Assembly: GCA_003647435.1 (NCBI GenBank)
Contig: QMMV01000120.1
Span: 1 to 6,509, forward strand
Direction: 5' to 3'
Length of the DNA stretch: 6,509 nt
Source of the DNA: Deltaproteobacteria bacterium
GTDB taxonomy: Bacteria > Desulfobacterota > Desulfobacteria > Desulfobacterales > C00003060
Below, in pieces: positions 1 to 6,040 of this stretch. The translations under genes were made by a program, and so were the position numbers. Each line of letters opens with the position of its first letter. The first letter of the stretch is position 1. The notes below the pieces were generated by a model. The model saw nothing but the letters and a program-made list of their open reading frames with translations. It searched no databases and was not told the origin of the DNA.

Positions 1-2784
1 AAAAGCATCCGCGATGATGAGCCCACGGAAAGAGCCTCGTTTTCAGGTGTAAACAAAAGATCGGATTCGATTTCAAAGATCAGACTATTCATGTCGCTTT
101 TCAAGGGCCGTGATGATGTATACGCAAAGAAATGGGAGAACAAAAAGAAGGCAACATCGGGGTATTCACCGGTTTGCCTAAATCAATGGCAGCCAGGATT
201 GTGCGGCAAACCAAAGCAGTCCTGCTCCAAATGCGCCAATCAACTATATGACGCCTTGGATGAACATGTCATAGGGGACCACCTGAGAGGGAATATCGTC
301 GCCGGTATCTATCCAATGCTTCCGGATGAAACCTGCCACTTTTTGGCAATGGATTTTGATGAAGCGCGCTGGCAGGACGACGTCACAACGGTGAGAGAGG
401 TCTGCGCCGACTTTGACATTCCGGTTGCCGTGGAGCGATCGCAGTCCGGTAACGGCGCACACCTTTGGTTTTTCTTTAAGAACCGATTGTCCGCCGCTTT
501 AGCCAGAAAGTTCGGCGCTGCCCTTTTAACCTTTTCCATGAACAGGAGACATGAGATACATTTTAAATCATATGACAGGTTGTTTCCCAGTCAGGATACC
601 CTACCCAAGGGAGGTTTCGGCAATCTGATTGCGCTGCCATTCCAAAAATCCGCAAGGAAGAACAACAATAGCGAATTTGTCAATGAACGCTTTGAATCCT
701 ATGGTGATCAATGGGCGTTCTTATCATCGATTCGGAAGATCTCAGAAGATCGTATCGAAACTCTCATATCGGAGCTTTGCCATGGCCATGAACTGGGGGT
801 GTTAAAAATCGACGAAGGGGAGACAGAAAAGCCCTGGGAAACACACCACCCCGTCAGCCTGCAGAAAAGCGATTTTCCGAAGCAAATGGACATCGTGAAA
901 GCCAATATGTTGTTTATTCCAAAAGATGGGATCTCCCAACGGGCATTGAATCGTTTAAAAAGATTGGCTTCTTTCAAAAACCCAATGTTTTACAGGCAGC
1001 AAGCCATGAGACTTTCAACCTATGGTCACCCACCGATTATCTCGTGCGCAGATGAAACAACGGACTATCTTTGTTTGCCGAGAGGGTGTGAAATGGACCT
1101 ATTTGCCGAATTGGAACAATTCGGCATAGATGTTCATCTTATCGATAAGACCTATCACGGGGAAAAAATTGATGTTGTTTTCAATGGACATTTGAGAGAT
1201 GAGCAGTATTTGGCCCTTGAACAGCTATTGCAGCATGATATCGGCATACTCTCGGGAACAACCGCGTTTGGCAAGACGGTCGTGGCTATTAAGCTGATCG
1301 CCGAAAGAAAGGTCAATACCCTTATCTTGGTGGATAAGGTTGGCTTGCTCAGACAGTGGCGGGAAAGGCTATCTGATTTTCTGATGATAAACGAGCCCTT
1401 GCTCGACATGGACGTCACAACAGGCAAGAAGAGAGGACGAAAGAAAAAGGCAAGCGTCATCGGCCAGATGGGTGCAGGCAAGAATACCCTAAGCGGTATT
1501 GTGGATATTGCCATTATGCAATCCCTGAGCCGGCGGGGAGAGGTGAAGGATTGCGTTAAGGACTATGGGATGATCATCGCCGATGAATGTCATCATGCTT
1601 CGGCTTTCAGCTATGAAAGCATTCTAAAAACCGCACCCGCCAAGTATGTTTATGGTCTGACGGCCACACCGACAAGAAAAGATGGGCATCATCCCATACT
1701 CTTTATGCATTGCGGCCCAATACGATATCGCGATAATGCAAAAAAGCAGGCTGAGAAAAGGCCTTTTGATCACTATATCATACCGCGGTTTACATCCTTA
1801 AGAATTCCTTTAGACAGAAAGGAGAAGGATGTGACCATCCAGGAATTGTACTCTGAAATCGTTGATAACAACGCTCGAAATCTGCAAATTGTCGAAGATG
1901 TTCTCGAAAGTTATAGGCGAGGTAGAAACTGCGTCATTCTGACCTTGAGAACCGCTCACGTTGAATCGCTTGCCAGAAGAATGAGAGAAGAAGTGCCGGA
2001 TGTTATTACGCTGATCGGAGGTATGGGCTCGAAGACAACACGGGAGGTCTTTGGACGAATCGCCGATACGCCGGCGAACAAAAATTTGATCCTCATTGCC
2101 ACAGGTTCTTTTATCGGAGAAGGTTTTGATGAACCGCGTCTGGATACCCTGTTCCTGGCAATGCCCATTTCATGGAAAGGTACGCTGCAGCAATATGCCG
2201 GCCGAATCCATCGACTGTTCAGCGCTAAAAGAGAGGTGCTGATCTATGATTATGTAGATATCCACATAAAGATGCTGGAAAGAATGTATCAAAAACGGCT
2301 TATTGGATATGCCTCGATGGGATACAAAGCCAAAGGCGAAGATATCATGTCGGCATCACCGGATATCATTTTTGATAAGGATAGCTTTCTGCCAGTCTTC
2401 AGCAATGATATCGCCTGTGCCAAGAAAGAGATCTTGATCGTCAGTCCTTTTGTGAAAAAGAGGCGCGCCGTACAAATGATGGAGCACTTGAAAATTGCCC
2501 TCGCCAAGGGCATCCGGGCCATCGCAGTGACCAGGCCGGCAGATGCATGTAAAACCGAAGATCGATTTGCTCTGGAGCGGGTATTGGAGATGCTCAAAGA
2601 CAACGGAATAACCGTTGTTTTCAGGCCCGACATTCACCAAAAATTCGCTGTCATGGATCAAAAAACCGTCTGGTACGGCAGCATCAATCTTCTGAGCTAT
2701 GGCACCAGCGCCCAAGAAAGCATCATGCGCATTGAAAGCCCAACTATCGCGAATGAATTGATTAAGACTGTAGAAAGCCATTAA
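1..2784 (+). CDS. TOTE-type primase-helicase-PLD nuclease fusion, 5' end outside window
   Basis: Residues are numbered from the Met at base 91. A cysteine cluster (C29, C38, C45, C48) precedes an archaeo-eukaryotic primase domain with a DFDE acidic motif (D88, D90), SGNGAHLW (H124) and a GNLIALPF strand. A linker of about 110 residues leads to an SF2 helicase: Walker A GTTAFGKT (389-396), DECH box (498-501), TAT (524-526), GEGFDEPR and QQYAGRIHR (700-708). The C-terminus is a phospholipase-D-like nuclease with one HxKx4D motif (H849, K851, D856) and GSIN (863-866); single-motif PLD domains usually pair in dimers. This order matches the AEP-TOTE conflict-system proteins, thought to act on invader nucleic acid (inference). 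The frame is open for 30 codons before M91, and SKIRLFMSLFKGRDDVY reads through that Met as conserved family sequence, so the true start lies upstream of the window. All motifs are intact. The product is at least 927 residues. Confidence 0.9.
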   Translation, partial: KSIRDDEPTERASFSGVNKRSDSISKIRLFMSLFKGRDDVYAKKWENKKKATSGYSPVCLNQWQPGLCGKPKQSCSKCANQLYDALDEHVIGDHLRGNIVAGIYPMLPDETCHFLAMDFDEARWQDDVTTVREVCADFDIPVAVERSQSGNGAHLWFFFKNRLSAALARKFGAALLTFSMNRRHEIHFKSYDRLFPSQDTLPKGGFGNLIALPFQKSARKNNNSEFVNERFESYGDQWAFLSSIRKISEDRIETLISELCHGHELGVLKIDEGETEKPWETHHPVSLQKSDFPKQMDIVKANMLFIPKDGISQRALNRLKRLASFKNPMFYRQQAMRLSTYGHPPIISCADETTDYLCLPRGCEMDLFAELEQFGIDVHLIDKTYHGEKIDVVFNGHLRDEQYLALEQLLQHDIGILSGTTAFGKTVVAIKLIAERKVNTLILVDKVGLLRQWRERLSDFLMINEPLLDMDVTTGKKRGRKKKASVIGQMGAGKNTLSGIVDIAIMQSLSRRGEVKDCVKDYGMIIADECHHASAFSYESILKTAPAKYVYGLTATPTRKDGHHPILFMHCGPIRYRDNAKKQAEKRPFDHYIIPRFTSLRIPLDRKEKDVTIQELYSEIVDNNARNLQIVEDVLESYRRGRNCVILTLRTAHVESLARRMREEVPDVITLIGGMGSKTTREVFGRIADTPANKNLILIATGSFIGEGFDEPRLDTLFLAMPISWKGTLQQYAGRIHRLFSAKREVLIYDYVDIHIKMLERMYQKRLIGYASMGYKAKGEDIMSASPDIIFDKDSFLPVFSNDIACAKKEILIVSPFVKKRRAVQMMEHLKIALAKGIRAIAVTRPADACKTEDRFALERVLEMLKDNGITVVFRPDIHQKFAVMDQKTVWYGSINLLSYGTSAQESIMRIESPTIANELIKTVESH

Positions 2785-2785
2785 C

Positions 2786-3891
2786 ACTCTTGGTTATGTA
2801 AAAAAATCTCATTTCCTTTTCGGACCACGCCAGACCGGCAAGACAACCCTGATCCACCATACCATGAAAGACGTGAGGGTGTATGACCTGCTGGACTCCT
2901 CAACCTTTCTAGCCTTAGGTCGGGATCCCGGACGGATTGCATAAGAGGTGACCCCACAGGACTGTTTGATCGTCATCGACGAGATTCAGCGTTTGCCCGA
3001 ACTCCTGAATGAAGTCCATCGTCTGATTGAGGGGCGGAAAATCCATTTCCTTATGACCGGTTCAAGTGCCCGCAAGATCCGACGGGGCAGAATCAATCTC
3101 CTTGGCGGGCGTGCCCGGACCACCTACATCCCCTGACCCGCCGGGAATTGGGGAAACGGTTGGAGCTGGACCGTGCTATCCAGAGAGGATTGCCCCCCTC
3201 GATCTACTTTTCCGATGATCCCGTTGCCGATCTCGAGTCTTACACAGGTCTGTACCTGCAACAGGAGATAGTGGCTGAAGGCGCCGTTCGCAACATTCCT
3301 GCATTCAGCAGATTTCTCAGGATCGCAGCGCTGCGCAACGGTACAATCGTAAATTTTACAAAGGTATCGAATGATGCCCAGGTGGCGCGAACCACTGTGT
3401 ATGAGTACTTCGAGATCCTTCAAGACACCCTGATTCTTCATGAACTTCCGGCGTGGCGAAAATCAGAAAAGAGGAAAGCCCTTGCCTCTTCAAAATACTA
3501 TTTCTTTGATGTGGGCGCTGCAGCCGCCTTGCAGGGAAGGGCGCTCCGGCCTGGTACGCCCGAATTCGGTGAAGGATTTGAGACCTACCTTTTTCATGAG
3601 CTTCTGTGTTACGGAGACTATGTCCACCACGAGCCGCTGAGTTACTGGAGGTCATCCTCGGGTTTTGAAGTAGATTTCATTATCGGAGATCACACCGCGG
3701 TTGCGGTCAAGGCCAAAGAGAATATCTCTTCCCACGATATCAAAGCGCTTCAGGTCCTTGCAGAGGAAAAGATCCTTAAGCACTATCTCGTGGTAAGCCT
3801 TGAGCCGCGCATGCGGCAGATCGGTTCTCTCACCATTCTGCCTTACCACGAATTCTTGGATAAGCTCTGGGATGGAGGGTTTTCAGAGTGA
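2786..3891 (+). pseudogene. AAA_14/DUF4143 ATPase, multiply disrupted
   Basis: This is the remains of a P-loop ATPase of the AAA_14 plus DUF4143 family (usually about 370-400 residues; role unclear, often accessory). The N-terminal part is in the frame of base 2807. It has Walker A GPRQTGKT (2822-2845), Walker B LIVIDE (2966-2983) and the sensor-like FLMTGSS segment. Four defects are visible. No ATG, GTG or TTG lies between the upstream in-frame TAG (2771) and the P-loop. A TAA stands at 2942-2944 inside an otherwise continuous domain. The frame changes between about 3115 and 3133, where ARTTY is followed in the next frame by LHPLTRREL. In the C-terminal half the expected acidic residue of the VEVK-like motif is Ala (GCG, 3703-3705). 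It begins directly after the TOTE stop codon. The family assignment is firm, and it is very unlikely to make a full-length protein. Confidence 0.85.
3148..3891 (+). CDS. C-terminal fragment of the DUF4143 ATPase (open part of the pseudogene)
   Basis: This is the longest open piece of the broken ATPase, 247 codons from a possible TTG start. It holds the family's middle winged-helix-like segment (VSNDAQVARTTVYEYFEIL, about residues 76-94) and the C-terminal DUF4143 PD-(D/E)xK-like fold. That fold keeps D176 (GFEVDF) and K188, but A186 stands where family members usually have Glu. The frame continues upstream of the TTG through LHPLTRRE, so the TTG is not a natural start, and no good ribosome site precedes it. 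An automatic pipeline may call it as a gene. I regard it as the 3' half of the pseudogene, without the P-loop needed for ATPase function. The protein ends in LWDGGFSE, a normal-looking terminus. Confidence 0.5.
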   Translation: MGKRLELDRAIQRGLPPSIYFSDDPVADLESYTGLYLQQEIVAEGAVRNIPAFSRFLRIAALRNGTIVNFTKVSNDAQVARTTVYEYFEILQDTLILHELPAWRKSEKRKALASSKYYFFDVGAAAALQGRALRPGTPEFGEGFETYLFHELLCYGDYVHHEPLSYWRSSSGFEVDFIIGDHTAVAVKAKENISSHDIKALQVLAEEKILKHYLVVSLEPRMRQIGSLTILPYHEFLDKLWDGGFSE

Positions 3892-3952
3892 TGGAAATTG
3901 TCATATATGGATATACTAGAACTCATAAAGCAAGGGAGGCTGCGCAAATCTT

Positions 3953-3989
3953 TTTTACCCATTTTAGCCCAAGGCTGATTTGGGTAAAA
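3953..3989. repeat. Nested inverted repeat, 9-bp outer arms
   Basis: TTTTACCCA (3953-3961) and TGGGTAAAA (3981-3989) are perfect reverse complements. Between them a second small stem AGCC/GGCT (3966-3969 and 3973-3976) has a CAA loop, so the whole could fold as a two-level hairpin. No T-run follows on either strand, so it is a poor intrinsic terminator. Its core TTTACCCATTT recurs at 4231-4241. Confidence 0.55.
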
Positions 3990-4231
3990 TTGAGTGTTTC
4001 CCTTAGCGAATTGGCCTTGGGGGCGAATACCTTTTTGGCCTTGCCGCCCTTGTTACAGGAAGGCAGTTTCCCATCAGCTTCATCCCTATCAAGAAATTCT
4101 GTGCCGACAACCAGATTGCCGCTGATAAGCTTCATCAAACGGGCTTCAGGCCGCCATATTCCCTTGAGCAGGGTTTAGAAAGAAAGAATGATCGCAGCCG
4201 ACTTCCAACCCAATTCAAAGAAATAATCCCT

Positions 4232-4264
4232 TTACCCATTTCCGGTCATACCAGTTTTGGGTAA
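4232..4264. repeat. Second TTACCCA...TGGGTAA inverted repeat
   Basis: TTACCCA (4232-4238) and TGGGTAA (4258-4264) are perfect 7-bp inverted arms separated by 19 bases, the same loop length as the repeat at 3953-3989. The left arm shares the 11-base core TTTACCCATTT with the first repeat. The two repeats could be a dispersed small repeat or ends of a lost element; function unknown. Confidence 0.45.
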
Positions 4265-4318
4265 TCTTTAAGTAACCCATAGGGGCCAATAAGGGGGGTA
4301 GGCAGAGGGGACATGCCG

Positions 4319-4561
4319 CTATTGGGCCTGCGTGGAAACGTCCTGAGCAAGCCTTTCTTTAACCCACATCCTGACGAGCGTGGACATTCCCAGACCCTTG
4401 CTGTCCGCAACCTCTTTCAGTTCCTCAAGGGTTGGTTCGTCCAGGCGCAATGTCAACACACGTTCCTTTCGGAATACTAGGGCGTCAGGCCTAGGCAAGA
4501 CGTCTTTTATAGTGTTGCCAGTATGCATTGGTTCATTGGTGTATCTGATTTTCTTTTTCAT
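4319..4561 (-). CDS. brnA: BrnA-type CopG-family antitoxin
   Basis: An 80-residue protein with a basic start (MKKKIRYTNEP) and a ribbon-helix-helix-like second half: strand VLTLRLDEPTLEELKEV (about 35-51), then SKGLGMSTLVRMWVKERL as the second helix. In BrnTA modules this protein neutralises the BrnT ribonuclease and, with it, represses the operon promoter (family knowledge). The ATG at 4561 is preferred over the one at 4597: it follows a purine-rich GGGGAAGAAG stretch on the minus strand, and codons between 4597 and 4561 are the toxin's 3' end in another frame. It overlaps the end of brnT by 29 bases, the usual toxin-then-antitoxin order with translational coupling. No terminator is evident after the TAG at 4319-4321. 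Pairing with an adjacent BrnT makes the assignment fairly secure. Confidence 0.82.
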   Translation of the reverse strand: MKKKIRYTNEPMHTGNTIKDVLPRPDALVFRKERVLTLRLDEPTLEELKEVADSKGLGMSTLVRMWVKERLAQDVSTQAQ

Positions 4562-4826
4562 AAATCTTCTTCCCCTTTCTCCAGTAACCTGCTCCAATGA
4601 TCCGGATTTTGCCTTCTCGTATAGTAAAGCGGACCGTCATTACGCCACCCTTTACATTTCCAAGGCAGAAGAAACGATTTTCATCTCCGCCGTGGTCCAA
4701 GTCTTCAATGATAACACGTTGATTATCGGCAAACGCGTATTGGGCTTCATCGAAAGAAACTCCGTGCTTTTCTATGTTTTGTGCATTCTTGAGGTCATCC
4801 CATTCAAAGTCGGGTGGTTTAATGAT
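4533..4826 (-). CDS. brnT: BrnT-type RNase toxin, no canonical start codon
   Basis: The frame translates without a break into a 97-residue BrnT-like protein: FEWDD near the start, NIEKHGVSFDEAQYAFAD (about 17-34), MTVRFTIREGKIRIIGAGYW (63-82) and a KGKKIYE terminus. BrnT toxins are small RelE-like ribonucleases that block translation. The stop TGA (4535-4533) lies inside brnA. The oddity is the 5' end. Between the in-frame TAG at 4862-4860 and FEWDD the only start-like codons are ATC (4826-4824) and ATT (4823-4821, 4832-4830); no ATG, GTG or TTG is in frame, and no Shine-Dalgarno sequence is visible. I set the start at ATC 4826 from homologues' length. Either it is read from a rare start codon, or an original ATG has mutated and the gene is silent. 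Family identity is strong; functionality is uncertain. Confidence 0.75.
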   Translation of the reverse strand: MIKPPDFEWDDLKNAQNIEKHGVSFDEAQYAFADNQRVIIEDLDHGGDENRFFCLGNVKGGVMTVRFTIREGKIRIIGAGYWRKGKKIYEKENQIHQ

Positions 4827-4829
4827 GCT

Positions 4830-4858
4830 AATGTAATACGAACGAAAGCTATTGTCAA
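4830..4858 (-). promoter_or_regulatory. Sigma70-like promoter of brnTA
   Basis: On the minus strand a perfect -35 box TTGACA (4858-4853) is followed after exactly 17 bases by TACATT (4835-4830), four of six matches to TATAAT. Transcription would begin near 4823, essentially at the ATC/ATT codons where BrnT homology begins, leaving no room for a leader with a ribosome site. The spacer contains TTCGTAT, also found at the PIN-toxin promoter. Confidence 0.6.
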
Positions 4859-4937
4859 CCTATACATTCAATAAGGGAATACCCTTGCGATTTTAGAGGC
4901 AACTTCTAGTCCAGCCAGTTCTCGCCCCGCATCTTAG

Positions 4938-5039
4938 TTATGGCTGTTCGAAAACAAAGAGGCCTTGGAGGGTGTTAAAAGAGGGTTGAAGGAAGTTTCT
5001 GAAGGCCGAGTCTACAAGCTCGATCTTGATGAACTTTAG
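4938..5039 (+). pseudogene. Orphan C-terminal tail of a TA antitoxin
   Basis: Thirty-three codons between an in-frame TAG (4935-4937) and TAG (5037-5039) read WLFENKEALEGVKRGLKEVS and end in YKLDLDEL. The W-x-x-NKEAL-x-x-V-x-x-GL-x-x-x-x-x-G pattern resembles the tail of short type II antitoxins (Phd/YefM or RelB-like), in which this helix grips the toxin. There is no start codon, no upstream antitoxin body in any frame that I can see, and no recognisable toxin after it. It is most simply a 5'-deleted remnant of a third TA module. The exact antitoxin family is a guess from pattern memory. Confidence 0.45.
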
Positions 5040-5172
5040 GATGTGAAAAAAGGTCACCCATTACAGGTCAAGTCTGCTCTTGACTCAGTCACTATCGTAA
5101 CGCTCTGAACCTTTTCAGCGATCGAAACACTGTGAATCCAAAATCAGAGGCATTTCACAAGGGAAAGGTTGA

Positions 5173-5472
5173 TTAAGATGGTATTTCTGATGCGTCTAGC
5201 CAGTCTTCTAAGTCTATGTTCAGAAAGAGGTTTCTTGTTTTCAATTGAGACAGGAACTCCCATGGGTCCCAGTTCAGTTCTTTACAAACTTCCATTTGGC
5301 TCAATTCTTTCCTGACATATTTGAGCAATATCCGGTCTTGCTTGTCGAGGAAGAATCCTTTGCGTAGCACTTCTCGCAAATAGGTGGACCGATCCAGGTT
5401 CGACTCCTGAACAAATCGATCGATCTCATCTAAAAGGTCTTCAGGTATCCTTATTGTTGTCGGCTTTGCCAT
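5173..5472 (-). CDS. Ribbon-helix-helix antitoxin of the PIN-toxin pair
   Basis: A 99-residue DNA-binding antitoxin. TTIRIPEDLLDEIDRFVQES (5-24) followed by LDRSTYLREVLRKGF (26-40) is a classical ribbon-helix-helix. The second half, ELSQMEVCKELNWDPWEFLS (56-75), resembles the helix-turn-helix of UPF0175-like antitoxins, and LFLNIDLEDWLD near the C-terminus probably contacts the toxin. The ATG at 5472 is chosen because GGAGG lies six bases upstream and homology begins here; the longer frame to 5559 is the toxin's 3' coding in another register. The gene begins inside the last 32 bases of the toxin gene, so translation is likely coupled. Expected role: neutralise the PIN ribonuclease and, with it, repress the shared promoter. 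Confident as an RHH antitoxin; the precise family name is open. Confidence 0.82.
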   Translation of the reverse strand: MAKPTTIRIPEDLLDEIDRFVQESNLDRSTYLREVLRKGFFLDKQDRILLKYVRKELSQMEVCKELNWDPWEFLSQLKTRNLFLNIDLEDWLDASEIPS

Positions 5473-5971
5473 TTTTTTCCTCCATGAGTGAGACCAGGGC
5501 ATCAGCAATGATATCAGGTGAATATCTTCCGATCTTGCCGAGCTTTTCAAGGGACTCACGTGCCTTCTTGAATGATATTTTTTTCATACGAACCAACTCG
5601 ACGACTATCTTCGGAGTGATAATAAAAGGGATCTTAAAGTACCTTGCTGCCTTGATCGCCTTTCCATCATCAGTTGCAAACAGTGACTTTCCCAGTTTTA
5701 TCGCCAACAGGAGAGCATCTTCTTCCCCTTGATGAAGAGATATGGGCGGGGGGAGGCTATCACTGCCAGGGCTATGAACTTTTATTGCTCCCTTTGACGT
5801 CAGATCTGAAATCAAGACCGCGTCCGAATACTTTTTGGACAACCCTTCTGAGGCTACTTCCATGTTCACGGATTCCGGCACAATGACCTCAAACAAGTCG
5901 CAAACAATCTCCAGTAAACTACATTTTGCCAATAAAATGAGTGAGCTGCTATCAGCCACCATGAAATCCAT
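5441..5971 (-). CDS. PIN-domain (DUF3368/VapC-like) ribonuclease toxin
   Basis: A 176-residue PIN-fold protein, probably a Mg-dependent RNase toxin. Motifs in order: VADSSSLILLAK with D7 as the first metal ligand, VPESVNMEVASEG with E38, HQGEEDALLLAIKLG (80-94) with E83/D85, and LFATDDGKAIKAARYFKIP with D101/D102. The arrangement and the later LVRMKKISFKKARESLEKLG helix resemble DUF3368-type PIN proteins (usually about 150-180 residues). The start at 5971 has AAAGGA (5988-5983) eleven bases upstream; an in-frame ATG at 5962 is a weaker alternative. Toxin precedes antitoxin, the reverse of typical vapBC order, with a 32-base overlap. The promoter and palindromic operator-like site lie just upstream. 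All PIN acidic positions appear present, so it is probably active. Confidence 0.8.
   Translation of the reverse strand: MDFMVADSSSLILLAKCSLLEIVCDLFEVIVPESVNMEVASEGLSKKYSDAVLISDLTSKGAIKVHSPGSDSLPPPISLHQGEEDALLLAIKLGKSLFATDDGKAIKAARYFKIPFIITPKIVVELVRMKKISFKKARESLEKLGKIGRYSPDIIADALVSLMEEKNGKADNNKDT
5479..5483 (-). promoter_or_regulatory. Shine-Dalgarno site deciding the antitoxin start
   Basis: GGAGG on the minus strand, followed by six A residues and the ATG at 5472. It lies within the toxin's coding sequence and fixes the internal antitoxin start rather than the ATG at 5559. Confidence 0.75.
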
Positions 5972-6005
5972 TGATCATGACATCCTTTGTGTACATTTTA
6001 AATTA

Positions 6006-6034
6006 ATCGTATACGAAACGTATTGGATTGTCAA
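6006..6034 (-). promoter_or_regulatory. Sigma70-like promoter of the PIN toxin-antitoxin operon
   Basis: On the minus strand a perfect TTGACA (6034-6029) is followed after 17 bases by TACGAT (6011-6006), four of six to TATAAT. The predicted transcript start near 5999 gives a leader of about 28 bases containing AAAGGA before the toxin ATG. Confidence 0.65.
6008..6023. promoter_or_regulatory. Candidate autorepression operator
   Basis: CGTATACG (6008-6015) is a perfect palindrome and overlaps ATACG-AAA-CGTAT (6011-6023), a perfect inverted repeat, giving three alternating CGTAT half-sites in 16 bases. The block lies between the -35 and -10 boxes and overlaps the -10. RHH antitoxins typically bind short repeated half-sites in this place, so autorepression is a reasonable inference. 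Confidence 0.55.
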
Positions 6035-6040
6035 GAAAGA

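Larger units (their letters stand above)
3892..4318. other. Non-coding or decayed spacer with inverted repeats
   Basis: No convincing gene is visible in these 427 bases. The plus-strand frame from 3888 (96 codons) has no recognisable domain. The minus-strand frame ending at 3923 (71 codons from ATG at 4138, extendable by about 15 codons) reads RPEARLMKLISGNLVVGTEF and then a Lys- and Gly-rich segment. It looks mildly protein-like, but I do not recognise it and it has no ribosome site. It could be a remnant of an unknown gene. The stretch also contains two TTACCCA/TGGGTAA inverted repeats, listed separately, and a purine-rich tract near 4292-4310. Confidence 0.5.

Noticed and set aside
2356..2787. 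Minus-strand 143-codon ORF inside the TOTE gene
   Set aside because: Shadow of the PLD nuclease coding region, which carries clear motifs on the plus strand.
3953..3989. Hairpin as an intrinsic terminator
   Set aside because: The T-run precedes rather than follows the stem on the plus strand, and on the minus strand the stem is followed by A residues.
3923..4138. Minus-strand 71-codon ORF as a gene
   Set aside because: Mildly protein-like, but unrecognised, without a ribosome site, and its 3' part runs through the inverted repeat; noted only as a possible remnant.
3888..4178. Plus-strand ORF overlapping the end of the DUF4143 fragment
   Set aside because: Low-complexity, unrecognisable translation that crosses the hairpin at 3953-3989; no ribosome site or family pattern.
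4380..4874. Plus-strand open frame of 164 codons
   Set aside because: It is antisense to brnA and brnT, whose minus-strand proteins are clearly recognisable; its own translation has no domain.
5085..5107. Possible small coding or regulatory element after the antitoxin tail
   Set aside because: Short in-frame continuation with no pattern; only a 6-bp GTCAAG/CTTGAC stem nearby (5069-5086) without a T-run.
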